NCBI RefSeq assembly: GCF_900178005.1
Contig: NZ_FXBS01000004.1
Span: 62,001-126,000 of the forward strand
Length of the DNA: 64,000 nt
DNA from: Tuberibacillus sp. Marseille-P3662
Lineage (GTDB): Bacteria > Bacillota > Bacilli > Bacillales > Sporolactobacillaceae
Direction: 5' to 3'
The translations under genes were made by a program, and so were the position numbers. Positions within the stretch are counted from its first letter, which is position 1; each line of letters opens with the position of its first letter. Below, piece by piece: positions 8,967 to 17,524 of the stretch. The notes below the pieces were generated by a model. That model was not told the origin of the DNA, ran no database searches, and saw only the letters and a program-made list of their open reading frames with translations.

Positions 8967-9782
8967 TTGGAAGAACTACTTACATTAATCAAATATGCTT
9001 TTTTAGGGCTCGTCCAAGGTTTCACTGAGCCAATTCCAATATCATCTAGCGGCCATCTGGTTATTATTCAAGAATTATTGAACATGGATTTGGAAGGGCT
9101 CACTTTTGAAATTTTTGTAAACTTTGCATCATTATTCGCAGTGTTAATTATTTATCGGCGTGACCTCATCCGGTTGATTAAGAACGGCATTGCCTATCTA
9201 ACGACGAGGGAAGCATCCTCAAAATCTGATTTTATGTTCATCATTTATTTGATTGTCGGCACAATCCCTGCTGGGGTCTTAGGCGTTTTATTCGGTGATG
9301 TTATTGAAGAACAATTGTCCAAGGTTTCAACTGTGGGCGTCACTCTTATTATCACGGGTATAGCGCTTTGGATCATTCGGAATTTACGTGGACGAAAAGC
9401 TGATCAGGATCTTAGTTTTAAGGATGCCGCGATCGTCGGCCTCGGACAAGCAATTGCGTTAATCCCGGGAATCAGCCGTTCTGGAGGCACGATTGTTGCG
9501 GCAATGGGTCGCGGTATGAAGCAGGACACAGCATTGCGTTTTTCATTTATGCTCTATATTCCTGTAAGTCTCGGTACGGGAATTCTATCGATCAGTGATT
9601 TGATTAACAGTCCTGATTTGGCTTCCTTATGGATGCCTTATCTTATTGGTTTTGTTATATCATTGATTGCTTCTTACTTCTCACTGAAGTGGCTTATAAA
9701 TGTAATGGCAAATGGACGTTTAGGTATTTTCTCTATCTATTGCGTGATCGTCGGCGCCCTTGTGCTCATATTTTTAACTTAA
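8967..9782 (+). CDS. uppP: Undecaprenyl-diphosphatase
   Basis: UppP (BacA family) dephosphorylates undecaprenyl diphosphate on the outer face of the membrane, recycling the lipid carrier for peptidoglycan and teichoic acid synthesis. It also gives low-level bacitracin resistance. The conserved blocks are [13 protein letters not shown] near residue 25 (the usual QGLTE-x-LPISSSGH motif) and [13 protein letters not shown] near residue 165, in a protein with about eight membrane helices. The start is TTG, 6 nt behind GGGGGAG; an in-frame TTG five codons upstream overlaps that site and is rejected. A bidirectional hairpin follows. Confidence 0.95.
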   Translation: MEELLTLIKYAFLGLVQGFTEPIPISSSGHLVIIQELLNMDLEGLTFEIFVNFASLFAVLIIYRRDLIRLIKNGIAYLTTREASSKSDFMFIIYLIVGTIPAGVLGVLFGDVIEEQLSKVSTVGVTLIITGIALWIIRNLRGRKADQDLSFKDAAIVGLGQAIALIPGISRSGGTIVAAMGRGMKQDTALRFSFMLYIPVSLGTGILSISDLINSPDLASLWMPYLIGFVISLIASYFSLKWLINVMANGRLGIFSIYCVIVGALVLIFLT

Positions 9783-9790
9783 TCCAGTAC

Positions 9791-9835
9791 AAAAAAACCA
9801 ACAAGCGACTAAAAGAGCTCGCTTGTTGGTTTTTA
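9791..9835. terminator. Bidirectional terminator between uppP and moaD
   Basis: AACCAACAAGCGA (9796-9808) pairs with TCGCTTGTTGGTT (9819-9831). A-rich flanks on one side and T-rich flanks on the other make it a good terminator for both convergent genes. Confidence 0.9.
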
Positions 9836-10066
9836 ACCACCGCTAACAGGTGGGATCACGGCCACTGTATCACCGGCTTGTAACTGTACATCATCCCCCG
9901 CATACTCCTCGTTAACAGCCATCATTAAGTTCGTAGTGTCCTTTAGTCCGTAATCATCTTCTAATGTTTGTTTCACGTCTCGAACCGTTAAACCAGAGTA
10001 ATTAAGCTGCAGGCGGCTAGCTCCGATTTGTTCTTTGACAACGGCAAATAGGAGAACCTCGATCAT
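9833..10066 (-). CDS. moaD: Molybdopterin synthase sulfur-carrier subunit
   Basis: MoaD is the ubiquitin-fold small subunit of molybdopterin synthase; its C-terminal thiocarboxylate supplies the dithiolene sulfurs. The 77-residue chain ends in the required Gly-Gly (VIPPVSGG) and begins with the typical IEVLLFAVVKEQIG strand. It overlaps the end of moaE by 4 bp, so the two subunits are translationally coupled. It is the last gene of the moeA-mobB-moaE-moaD operon. Confidence 0.93.
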   Translation of the reverse strand: MIEVLLFAVVKEQIGASRLQLNYSGLTVRDVKQTLEDDYGLKDTTNLMMAVNEEYAGDDVQLQAGDTVAVIPPVSGG

Positions 10067-10539
10067 ACCTCTTCACCACCATCATGTTGATCATTATTAG
10101 CATAAGAAACCGTTTCCTTCTGATCACCTATCCAAGTGGCCCCATCATCCCAATGCTCTTTCTTCCATATTGGAACAATCACTTTGATTCTTTCAATAGC
10201 GTAGCGGCAAGCTTCAAAGGCATCAGCACGATGAGGTGTTGCAACAGCAATCACAACAGCAATATCTTGAATGTCTAACTCACCCGTACGATGGACAATC
10301 GCCGTTTCGGCTTCAGGCCATTGCTCGCTAATTTCTGAAGCGATCTTCTGCAATTGCTTCACAGCCATTGATGTGTAGGCTTCATACTTAAGATAAGTGG
10401 TTTGTTTACCGGCGGTCATCTCCCGTACTGTTCCGATAAAGGTATTAATTGCGCCCGCGTTGCGATGGGATACTTGATCAATCACCATTTGCACATCGAT
10501 AGGCTCATTAATGACGCGATAACGCTGCGCTTCATTCAC
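10063..10539 (-). CDS. moaE: Molybdopterin synthase catalytic subunit
   Basis: MoaE forms the heterotetrameric molybdopterin synthase with MoaD and converts precursor Z (cPMP) to molybdopterin. Family blocks are NAGAINTFIGTVREMT, LKYEAYTSMA, the active-site region IVHRTGELDIQDIAVVIAVATPHR and VPIWKKEHWDDGATWIG with the catalytic lysines. GTG at 10539, 8 nt behind GGAGGG, is preferred; a GTG three codons earlier overlaps that ribosome binding site. It overlaps mobB by 8 bp. Confidence 0.95.
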   Translation of the reverse strand: MNEAQRYRVINEPIDVQMVIDQVSHRNAGAINTFIGTVREMTAGKQTTYLKYEAYTSMAVKQLQKIASEISEQWPEAETAIVHRTGELDIQDIAVVIAVATPHRADAFEACRYAIERIKVIVPIWKKEHWDDGATWIGDQKETVSYANNDQHDGGEEV

Positions 10540-11050
10540 TCGGACCACCCTCCATCATCTGTTCTATAGTGTCCAATAACTGTGGGTCATCATTATGTAT
10601 AGCTCGTATAGCCGCATCAGGCTGCCAGTTAGTGTCCGCCGGCACCACAATTAAAGCAATATTCTCCAAGGTCTGTAACGCTTCCCAGTCAGCTCGATGA
10701 CGGAGTACGAGAATCTTAGTGTACTCAGCTTGTTTATAGCCTTCCACAAGAACCGTATCACAATCAAAAATCTCTTGATAAAACTGGATATAAGCCGAGA
10801 GCGGCATTTGGGACTGGCTAGCTAATTGGAAACCCCCGGGACCACTCATACCCACAACAGCAGCACCATGCTGCTGGTAGCGTCCCGTATCCTTATTGGG
10901 ATTAAGAAACTGGTTCTTATCCCTATGGGCGTGATGTTTAATGACACCGACCTGGCAGCCTTTATGAACCAGCCGCTCCACCAGCTCAGACATTAGCGTG
11001 GTTTTCCCACTATTGCTATAGCCGACGAATTGCAGAACGTTCACTGTCAC
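10532..11050 (-). CDS. mobB: Molybdopterin-guanine dinucleotide biosynthesis adaptor MobB
   Basis: MobB is a P-loop GTP-binding protein that assists conversion of Mo-molybdopterin to its guanine dinucleotide form. The Walker A motif is GYSNSGKTTLMSEL at residues 9-22, and the family block VGVIKHHAHRDK follows. The GTG start shares the sequence GTGA with the moeA stop, a 4-bp overlap indicating coupling. No mobA is visible here, so the nucleotidyltransferase must be elsewhere if bis-MGD is made. Confidence 0.92.
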   Translation of the reverse strand: MTVNVLQFVGYSNSGKTTLMSELVERLVHKGCQVGVIKHHAHRDKNQFLNPNKDTGRYQQHGAAVVGMSGPGGFQLASQSQMPLSAYIQFYQEIFDCDTVLVEGYKQAEYTKILVLRHRADWEALQTLENIALIVVPADTNWQPDAAIRAIHNDDPQLLDTIEQMMEGGPSE

Positions 11051-12297
11051 AAAAAGGTCCCGCTTTCTTCTTTTAACATCAGTACGTCGACGGGATCACC
11101 GGACTGAAGTCCCCGTGCCCCTCCAGGTATAACCATTAAACTATCAGCGAATGCCAAGGATGTGACCACGTTCGACTTATCGAGACCGACAGAACGCACC
11201 GCCAGTCCTTCACGTGTCGGGTGTAATTGACTTCTCACAAAGCGTGTAAATGGGTTAAGTTTGGGAAAATCAGTGTCAAGGACCGCACGGATGGTTTGTA
11301 AATATGGATATTGATATCCTTGCATCGCTTTGATATAAGGTGCGGCGAACAATTCAAAACCAACGAAACAAGCCGATGGATTACCTGAAAGACCAAATAA
11401 AAGTTGGTCACCTGAACGAGCCACCGTTGTGACACTACCCGGACGCATCCCGACTTTATTAAAAAGCACCTCAGCCCCTAACTTCTCATAGATCGCAGGT
11501 AAAAAATCAAAATCACCAACAGATACACCGCCTGTGGTTATCAATACGTCTACCCTTTCTAAAGCTTGTTGGACAGCTCGATGGCTTGACTGAAAATCAT
11601 CCTGTAATTGACCGAGCATGATAGGCCTGCCGCCGGCTTTTTTCACTTGCGAATAGATCATGTAGGCATTGCTGTTACGGATCTTTCCGGGTTCAAGCGG
11701 CTCATCCACTTCGAGTAATTCCGTCCCCGTGGCAATAATCCCGACGATGGGTTGTCTTTTTACTGAAACCTGAGCATATCCAAAAGTCGCCATGACCGCT
11801 TGGGTGCCTGGATGAATCTTTTGACCCGACGAAATAAGCGGGGTGTCTTCTGGAGTATCCTCCCCTTGCCATGAAATGTTATCTCCAGCGTTGAAAGGAC
11901 GCTTGATGTCGATCAACCCGTCCCCTGCTTCATAGGCCATTTCCAACATAACAACTGCGTCCGCCCCTTCGGGAATGGGTGCCCCTGTCATAATCCGGAT
12001 GGCTTGACCTGTTTGAACTGATTGAGATGCCATTTGACCGGCACCGATGGTCTCAATCACGGTTAAGCGAACGGGGGCATGTTTTTTTGCTGCTTTGGTA
12101 TCTTCTGCTTGGATCGCAAAACCATCATAAGGTGAACGGTTAAAAGGAGGCACATCGTGATCGCTGGTAATATCCTCTGCCAATATCCTGCCATCCGCGT
12201 CAGTTAATTTGACTTGTTCAGTGTCTAATAGTGTAACCTGTTGCATGACCTGTTCAACAGCATTATGTACGGTGATCGGTCTGCGGCTTTCGACCAT
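11047..12297 (-). CDS. moeA: Molybdopterin molybdenumtransferase
   Basis: MoeA inserts molybdate into adenylylated molybdopterin. Conserved blocks are VPPFNRSPYDGFAI near the N-terminus, RIMTGAPIPEGADAVV, and the catalytic domain ITTGGVSVGDFDFLP with GMRPGSVTTVARSG and LFGLSGNPSACFVGFELF. Three consecutive ATGs follow GGAGG. The third, 7 nt away (MVESRRPI), is taken as start, because the others are too close and an ATG upstream of the ribosome binding site lies inside the tandem repeat. First gene of the molybdenum cofactor operon. moaA and moaC are not in the window. Confidence 0.95.
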   Translation of the reverse strand: MVESRRPITVHNAVEQVMQQVTLLDTEQVKLTDADGRILAEDITSDHDVPPFNRSPYDGFAIQAEDTKAAKKHAPVRLTVIETIGAGQMASQSVQTGQAIRIMTGAPIPEGADAVVMLEMAYEAGDGLIDIKRPFNAGDNISWQGEDTPEDTPLISSGQKIHPGTQAVMATFGYAQVSVKRQPIVGIIATGTELLEVDEPLEPGKIRNSNAYMIYSQVKKAGGRPIMLGQLQDDFQSSHRAVQQALERVDVLITTGGVSVGDFDFLPAIYEKLGAEVLFNKVGMRPGSVTTVARSGDQLLFGLSGNPSACFVGFELFAAPYIKAMQGYQYPYLQTIRAVLDTDFPKLNPFTRFVRSQLHPTREGLAVRSVGLDKSNVVTSLAFADSLMVIPGGARGLQSGDPVDVLMLKEESGTFL

Positions 12298-12306
12298 CAT
12301 CATTCC

Positions 12307-12552
12307 TCCCTTTGCAATCATTTTTACGACGTCGATTTGACTTCCTTGCTAAAATGATACGGTAGTGCTTAGCGAAGCGGGGAAGTGCTCCCTTTGCAAT
12401 CATTTTTACGGCGTCGATTTGACTTCCTTGCTAAAATGATATGGTTGTGCTTAGCGAAGCGGGGAAGTGCTCCCTTTGCAATCATTTTTACGACGTCGAT
12501 TTGACTTCCTTGCTAAAATGATATGGTTGTGCTTAGCGCAGCGGGGAAGTGC
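12307..12552 (-). repeat. 82-bp tandem repeat, 3 copies, upstream of moeA
   Basis: Copies begin at 12307, 12389 and 12471, 82 bp apart, and differ at only a few positions. Each contains the inverted pair ATCATTTT...AAAATGAT and a small GCTTAGCGAAGC hairpin. The first copy abuts the moeA ribosome binding site, so all three probably lie in the moeA leader or promoter region. A partial fourth copy lies near fabH. No gene is present in this roughly 300-bp stretch. Confidence 0.93.
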
Positions 12553-12564
12553 TTCCTATGTAAG

Positions 12565-12591
12565 AAAAGCACCCTTTTTAAGGATGCTTTT
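12565..12591 (-). terminator. Terminator of yitW
   Basis: On the minus strand, AAAAGCATCC pairs with GGGTGCTTTT around a 7-nt loop just after the stop codon. The T-run is provided by the stem end. Confidence 0.7.
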
Positions 12592-12593
12592 CA

Positions 12594-12911
12594 TTACGAA
12601 ATACCTAAGGCAATCTTGGCATAGCGTGACATATTATCTTTGCTCCAAGGCGGACTCCAAACAATGTTGGCCTCTACACTATTGACGAACTCCAATGGTT
12701 CAACAACAGATTTGACTTCATGCTGAATCGTGCCTGCCAATGGACAGCCCATGGCCGTCAATGTCATTGTGACGACAACATCGCCATTGTCATCAATGTC
12801 AGCACCGTAAACAAGGCCGAGATTGACAATATCGATACCCAATTCTGGGTCAATCACTTCTTCGAGCGCTTCCATAAGTTGTTCTTCTTTTTCTTCTTTG
12901 CTCTGGGACAC
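12594..12911 (-). CDS. yitW: MIP18/DUF59-family iron-sulfur assembly protein
   Basis: This is a 105-residue MIP18-family (DUF59, SufT/PaaD-like) protein, a family linked to iron-sulfur cluster maturation. The diagnostic blocks are EEVIDPELGIDIVNLGLVYG, TMTLTAMGCPLAGTI with the conserved cysteine, and VWSPPWSKDNMS. The GTG start (VSQSKEEK) is 8 nt behind AAGGGG; an upstream in-frame ATG overlaps that site. It neighbours yitV, as in B. subtilis, although 109 bp separate them and yitW has its own terminator. Confidence 0.92.
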   Translation of the reverse strand: MSQSKEEKEEQLMEALEEVIDPELGIDIVNLGLVYGADIDDNGDVVVTMTLTAMGCPLAGTIQHEVKSVVEPLEFVNSVEANIVWSPPWSKDNMSRYAKIALGIS

Positions 12912-13020
12912 ACAAACATCCCCTTTCGTCATTTGTATTACTATTATTATAAACGTTTTTCAACAAACATCAAACCATAAAGCGTTGATGAACTGTCGCG
13001 CATAAATGAGCGGAGTGAAC

Positions 13021-13785
13021 TCACAAGTGCTTCTCCAACCACCCGACAGCAGCACCCACACCTGCACGTGTCACTTCATGGCCGGCTTGTTCATCAACAA
13101 CGAATTCAATGGACGCCTCCGGTGCCTCATACTTGACCTTTTCATAAAAAGTTTGCGCTCCAGAAAATGGAACCTTGTCATCCTTTTGACCATGCCAAAA
13201 GAACATGGGAATGGACTGGCTTGGATCAAAATTGCGACTTAAATCATATCCAAGCAACTGTTGTTTTAACTGATCAATTTGCTCATCCGTATAGGGCAAT
13301 TCACCCAATAGAATTTTGTATTGCTCCAAGAGAGCATCAGTGAAGGACATATAATAGGGAGTGCCCATTAATGAAATGGCAGCAGATATCCATGAGTATT
13401 GGGTTAACGCCCCCAATGTAATGATCGCCCCCATAGACGTTCCGGCCAAAGCGATGCGACTGTCTTGCACAAGATGATGCCGGTCCAACCAATCCTTTTT
13501 AATCACATCCGATTCATGAATGCTTTGCAGGACAACTTCCCAGAAGCCAAAGCGCCGCTCTGTTTCTGTGAGTTCAGCATGGCGCTCACCATGTCCAGTC
13601 GCCTCAGGAAGCACAATCCGATAACCTTTTTCCGCTAAAAAATAAGCATAATGCAAATTTCTCTCTTTATAACTTGTCCACCCATGCCAAAATAGAAGTG
13701 TCGGCAACGGTGCATCCTCCTGCCCTTTAGGCATTGCTTCGATGATCGGTATATGATTGACGCTCGTTTGACGCAATGTAATCAT
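13021..13785 (-). CDS. yitV: Alpha/beta hydrolase, YitV-type esterase
   Basis: This 254-residue protein is a dienelactone-hydrolase-like esterase. It has the oxyanion region LLFWHGWTSYKERN, the nucleophile elbow ALAGTSMGAI (GxSxG), an acid-bearing strand FFWHGQKDDKVPF and the catalytic histidine near VDEQAGHEVTRAGV. It should be an active cytoplasmic hydrolase; the substrate is unknown. ATG at 13785 lies 9 nt behind AAAAGG; an in-frame TTG three codons earlier is too close. It is divergent from yitU, with about 100 bp between them for both promoters. Confidence 0.88.
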   Translation of the reverse strand: MITLRQTSVNHIPIIEAMPKGQEDAPLPTLLFWHGWTSYKERNLHYAYFLAEKGYRIVLPEATGHGERHAELTETERRFGFWEVVLQSIHESDVIKKDWLDRHHLVQDSRIALAGTSMGAIITLGALTQYSWISAAISLMGTPYYMSFTDALLEQYKILLGELPYTDEQIDQLKQQLLGYDLSRNFDPSQSIPMFFWHGQKDDKVPFSGAQTFYEKVKYEAPEASIEFVVDEQAGHEVTRAGVGAAVGWLEKHL

Positions 13786-13891
13786 TGATATCAACCTTTT
13801 CTATAAAGACTTAATTTAATTTTACAATAGACAGCCCAACCATGGTAAAATAATAAAATGAATCCATTACCATTAATGAAGGGACAATCTT

Positions 13892-14698
13892 ATGACGCCA
13901 TATTTAATCGCTCTTGATTTGGACGGAACACTACTAACCAGTGACAAGACCATTTCTGAACGAACAAAGTCAGTCATCACGAACTTAAAAAGGCAAGGAC
14001 ATCAGTTTGTAATCTCAACCGGGCGCCCCTATCGTGCTAGCCAAAACTATTATGATGATCTTGGGCTTGATACCCCCATTATCAACTTTAATGGCGCTTT
14101 TATACACCATCCCTTAGATACCACATGGGGGAGCCATCACTTTCCAATGACTTTGGAAACCGCTGTTAGCGTGTTAAAAACGTGTGAAACGTATCGTTTA
14201 AATAACATTATCGCTGAAGTTCGTGATGACGTCTATATTCAGCATCCAAACCCTGAAGTGATCGAAGCATTTCAATCTGGCAACCCGCGGATTACGACGG
14301 GAAATGTTCAGGCCATGCTGACCGATCACCCAACGAGCGTTTTAATTGAGGTGAATCATCAGGATGTTGACCATGTCATTCGCGCTTTGGATACGCATCA
14401 TGCCCAAGCTATCAAACAACGGTCATGGGGCGATCCGTCCAATATTATCGAAGTGATCCGTTCAGGTGTATCGAAAGCGGAAGGATTAAAACTTGTCGCT
14501 CATGACCTTGGTATCCCACAGGATAAGATCATCGCCTTTGGTGATGAAGATAACGATTTAGAAATGCTCAGTTACGCCCAATACGGAATAGCTATGGGTA
14601 ATGCGGCAGGTGAGGTTAAACAGATCGCCTTTGACACGACTGATACCAATGATCAGGATGGTATCGGAAACTATTTAGAAACGTTTTTCTCAAGTTAA
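13892..14698 (+). CDS. yitU: HAD-IIB (Cof-type) phosphatase
   Basis: This 268-residue HAD-superfamily phosphatase has motif I ALDLDGTLLTSDKTIS, motif II VISTGRPYRAS, lysine motif III near VSKAEGLKLVAHDLG, and motif IV IIAFGDEDNDLEMLSYAQYGIAMGNA. The C2b cap between motifs II and III is the Cof type, which acts on small sugar phosphates, FMN-like or PLP-like substrates. The family and its position beside yitV/yitW match B. subtilis YitU. The substrate cannot be stated. Confidence 0.92.
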   Translation: MTPYLIALDLDGTLLTSDKTISERTKSVITNLKRQGHQFVISTGRPYRASQNYYDDLGLDTPIINFNGAFIHHPLDTTWGSHHFPMTLETAVSVLKTCETYRLNNIIAEVRDDVYIQHPNPEVIEAFQSGNPRITTGNVQAMLTDHPTSVLIEVNHQDVDHVIRALDTHHAQAIKQRSWGDPSNIIEVIRSGVSKAEGLKLVAHDLGIPQDKIIAFGDEDNDLEMLSYAQYGIAMGNAAGEVKQIAFDTTDTNDQDGIGNYLETFFSS

Positions 14699-14705
14699 AT
14701 ATTCA

Positions 14706-15371
14706 TCACCCATCAAGCCATAGTTGCCTGAACCGACCGTTGAACGTACTCATGCGATCCTTAATGGTCAAAGCGACCGCTTGCTCAAAAATGGGACCAT
14801 CATAAACAAATGTATGGAACTCGCCATTTTCACCGCAAAGGTCCACCCCTTCAGGTAATGAAGCCAAAGTTGTTGAATTATATGGACAACCAAGCCAATT
14901 GGTTGAAAGATAGTTAGTATCGACGCAAGTGATGATCGCCTGATAACCACTGTTAATGAAGTCCTTGGCGATCACATCAGTCGGTTTCTGCCACAGAGGA
15001 AACAATGGTTGAATTGATGATGATGCATGCAGTTGTTCACGGAATTCGCGAATACTGGCGATATTTAGATCGGCGTACACAATCGCATTCATACCATCTT
15101 TTTTGTAATCTTGAAAGGTACGTCGTAAAGCGGCATTGTACGCAGCATTATCCGCTTGATCAGGTAACTGGATACAATCGATGGGCACCCCCATCGATTC
15201 AGCTTGTTTTTGAATTAGATTCAATGATATTTCGTGCATGGGAACGCGTCCCGTTTTTCCGGAGATCGTTGTTAATAGTTTAACAACATGAATATTTTGC
15301 TGATGGAGCAACTCATGTAATGCCCATGTACAATCTTTGCCACCGCTCCATGACACCGCAACTTGATCCAT
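14706..15371 (-). CDS. Dph6-like ATP-pyrophosphatase (diphthine-ammonia-ligase family)
   Basis: This 221-residue protein begins with the PP-loop VAVSWSGGKDCTWALHEL, which binds ATP for adenylation and release of pyrophosphate. The later blocks VYADLNIASIREFREQ and CGENGEFHTFVYDGPIF match the Dph6/MJ0570 family. Bacteria do not make diphthamide, so the substrate is different and unknown. It follows GAAAGGAG at good spacing. The two genes beside it run on the opposite strand, so it is expressed alone. Confidence 0.85.
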   Translation of the reverse strand: MDQVAVSWSGGKDCTWALHELLHQQNIHVVKLLTTISGKTGRVPMHEISLNLIQKQAESMGVPIDCIQLPDQADNAAYNAALRRTFQDYKKDGMNAIVYADLNIASIREFREQLHASSSIQPLFPLWQKPTDVIAKDFINSGYQAIITCVDTNYLSTNWLGCPYNSTTLASLPEGVDLCGENGEFHTFVYDGPIFEQAVALTIKDRMSTFNGRFRQLWLDG

Positions 15372-15417
15372 GTTAGCATCTCCTTTCAGAATCCCATTGT
15401 CATAGAGGTGATAGGTT

Positions 15418-15873
15418 ATGAAAATTTATGAAGTCACACAAGAACACAGTGAAGCATTGCACCATCGCATTGCAGCATTATTTATGCAACAAATTTCGGT
15501 TTCTGATGACCCTTCTTCTTACGATCAGGTGCTTGAAGCGGTCCGTTTGTCTTTGAAAAACGACGCTACATCACGTATTATTGTAGCAGAAATTGCTGAT
15601 GATTTATTAGGTGTGGCATTTATGAATTTCGGAATCAGCCTGCGAACCGGCGGCTATTATCTATGGCTCAACGAGTTGTACGTTGATAATGAACACCGAA
15701 ATGAGGGCGTTGGGAAAGAACTACTATTATATACGATTCATCTCGCCGAATCAGAAAATATTAAGACGATTGAACTAGAGACAGGTGTTAACAATTCGGT
15801 AACGAAACATATGTACAATTCTTTAGGTTTCTATGAAGTTGTATCCAAACGTTATGGCTTCACTTTTTCATAA
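15418..15873 (+). CDS. GNAT-family N-acetyltransferase
   Basis: This 151-residue protein has the GNAT fold. LYVDNEHRNEGVGKELLLYTIHLAE is the acetyl-CoA pyrophosphate loop (R/Q-x-x-G-x-G/A), and HMYNSLGFYEVVSKRYGF is the typical C-terminal motif B. The acceptor substrate is unknown. It starts divergently from the Dph6-like gene with only about 46 bp between them. A ribosome binding site (GAGGTGAT) precedes the ATG. Confidence 0.85.
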   Translation: MKIYEVTQEHSEALHHRIAALFMQQISVSDDPSSYDQVLEAVRLSLKNDATSRIIVAEIADDLLGVAFMNFGISLRTGGYYLWLNELYVDNEHRNEGVGKELLLYTIHLAESENIKTIELETGVNNSVTKHMYNSLGFYEVVSKRYGFTFS

Positions 15874-15945
15874 AAAGAAGCTTTTATTGTCATTATCTTA
15901 TATCATCATGTAAAATAAATTTAGGTCATACAAAGGAGAGATATG

Positions 15946-16206
15946 ATGAGCATCGATGTTCGAGCTGACACAACGCCGAATCCTAATGCAATGAAATTTA
16001 CTGCAACGAAAAAGTTGTTTGACAATCGAGTCATTGCCAGTAAAGGTGACGATGTTGACCACGCTTTAGCACAACAATTACTTAAACTCGACGGTGTTGA
16101 TAATATCTTTGGTTATGGTGATTTCGTTACAGTCAATAAAACGATGGACGCTGACTGGGACGAGCTCGTTGCCAAAATTGAAGAAGTGTTTAACTCAGCT
16201 TCATAA
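15946..16206 (+). CDS. Stand-alone Nfu N-terminal domain protein
   Basis: This 87-residue protein matches the Nfu/NifU N-terminal domain: VRADTTPNPNAMKFTATKKLF at the start, then LLKLDGVDNIFGYGDFVTVNK and a final amphipathic helix. In full-length Nfu proteins this module precedes a CxxC iron-sulfur scaffold domain, which is absent here. It may help iron-sulfur delivery or protein folding; this is inferred. The second of two adjacent ATGs, 7 nt behind AAGGAG, is chosen. A strong terminator follows. Confidence 0.82.
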   Translation: MSIDVRADTTPNPNAMKFTATKKLFDNRVIASKGDDVDHALAQQLLKLDGVDNIFGYGDFVTVNKTMDADWDELVAKIEEVFNSAS

Positions 16207-16223
16207 ACCGCTTGATATAATGA

Positions 16224-16257
16224 AAACAGCTGCCCCCAAGATGGGCAGCTGTTTTTG
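16224..16257 (+). terminator. Terminator of the Nfu N-domain gene
   Basis: AAACAGCTGCCC pairs perfectly with GGGCAGCTGTTT around a 7-nt loop, followed by TTG and further T residues. Confidence 0.9.
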
Positions 16258-16262
16258 ATTTT

Positions 16263-16465
16263 TGTCCCGTTGAACGAAGATTGTGTCCCCAAGGGCGTGC
16301 GCTGTCCCTGTGGTGTCCCGTACCATAATAAAACTGTCCCGCATTGTAAAGATTCTGTCCCGTAAATCATGAATCTTGGAACGCTCTTGTCCCATAAGAC
16401 GTGCGCTGTCCCGAGGGTGTCCCGTACCGTAATAAAACTGTCCCGCATTGTAGCAGAACAGTCCC
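16263..16465 (-). repeat. GGGACA tandem array 3 (about 2 units, inverted and diverged)
   Basis: Read on the minus strand, GGGACA or GGGACT hexamers follow one another with steps of 21, 21, 11, 19, 32, 21, 21, 11, 19 and 21 bp. This is the same spacing order as in the other arrays. The sequence between hexamers differs clearly (for example GTTTTATTAYGGTAC replaces CTTTTGTTGCAGTAC). No gene is supported here. Confidence 0.92.
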
Positions 16466-16467
16466 AT

Positions 16468-16498
16468 AAAAAAAGAGGCTCCCTATGCCGGAATCCTC
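16468..16498 (-). terminator. Terminator of yitT
   Basis: On the minus strand, GAGGATTCC pairs with GGGAGCCTC (one mismatch) and is followed by TTTTTTT. Confidence 0.75.
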
Positions 16499-16507
16499 CT
16501 GACTTCT

Positions 16508-17347
16508 TTAATTTGTACGAAAAAATCCAAAAATCCCTGCGGTCTCTACAATATTGGTAAAGGCTGTGGGATCCACTTCTTTTAAGAGTTGTTCAAGCGA
16601 ATAGAGTTCATAACGTGTGATCACGATCATCAGCATCTCTTTATCTTCATCAGTAAATGCCCCTTTGGCGGGGACACGGGTAATACCGCGTACCATATTT
16701 TTATGGATGGCTTGTTGGATTTCTTTCCCTTTACCGGTAATGATCATCGCGGTGACTTTCTCATGGCGTGTATGTATGGTATCAATCACCCGTGAGGTCA
16801 CATAAAGCGTGACAAGGGTAAACAGCGCTTGTTCCCAACCAAAGAAGAAACCGGCCGCAATAACCATTAAGCCATTTAGAACCAGTAAATACACACCTAT
16901 GGGTTGATCTCTCATTCGAGATAACAACATGGCGACAATGTCCATTCCGCCTGTTGACGCCCCCCATTTCAAAGTGATTCCGACACCAACACCGGCGAGA
17001 ACCCCGCCGAATACAGCGTTTAGCATAATCTTGTCGGTTAACGATTGGACAGGAATCAGACTTAGAGCAAGCGTTGTGACGATAACGCTTAAAAGACTGT
17101 AAACAGTAAACCTTTTACCTACGCGTGTCCAGCCTAAATAGACGACAGGAATATTGAGTATGAATAGTAAAACCCCTGTGCTTACGTCTAAAGGTGTATA
17201 CTCTCCGAGCACCGCTGCTAAAAATTGCGACACACCGGTAAAACCACTGGCTAACACATTAGCTGGAATAAGGAATAAATTAAGCGATAAAGCATTAATA
17301 ATAGCACCTGCAACAACTATGACTGAAATCTTTGTTTCATTGTACAT
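16508..17347 (-). CDS. yitT: YitT-family membrane protein (DUF161 + DUF2179)
   Basis: This 279-residue protein has five or six membrane helices in its first 200 residues, including the family block ASTGGMDIVAMLLSR. A soluble C-terminal DUF2179 domain follows (VTAMIITGKGKEIQQAIHKN...GITRVPAKGAFT...MLMIVITRYEL). YitT proteins are common in Bacillales; their transport or sensing function is not established. The ATG of MYNETK lies about 6 nt behind GAGGAGG; an in-frame ATG five codons upstream precedes that site's optimum and is rejected. It is monocistronic. Confidence 0.92.
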   Translation of the reverse strand: MYNETKISVIVVAGAIINALSLNLFLIPANVLASGFTGVSQFLAAVLGEYTPLDVSTGVLLFILNIPVVYLGWTRVGKRFTVYSLLSVIVTTLALSLIPVQSLTDKIMLNAVFGGVLAGVGVGITLKWGASTGGMDIVAMLLSRMRDQPIGVYLLVLNGLMVIAAGFFFGWEQALFTLVTLYVTSRVIDTIHTRHEKVTAMIITGKGKEIQQAIHKNMVRGITRVPAKGAFTDEDKEMLMIVITRYELYSLEQLLKEVDPTAFTNIVETAGIFGFFRTN

Positions 17348-17524
17348 ATCATCCCTCCTCACGATGATGATTAAAAAAAGTATTCCCCATTAGTCAACCT
17401 CCAACTCGAGCTCAAGCTTTCTTATCATAACAACCTCTTCTGCAGTGTGACAAGCCTTTTTTCATTACCCATCATACTCATTAAAAATTCGGTGACACTA
17501 AGCTCACAAGGAGTGTGAAGACCA

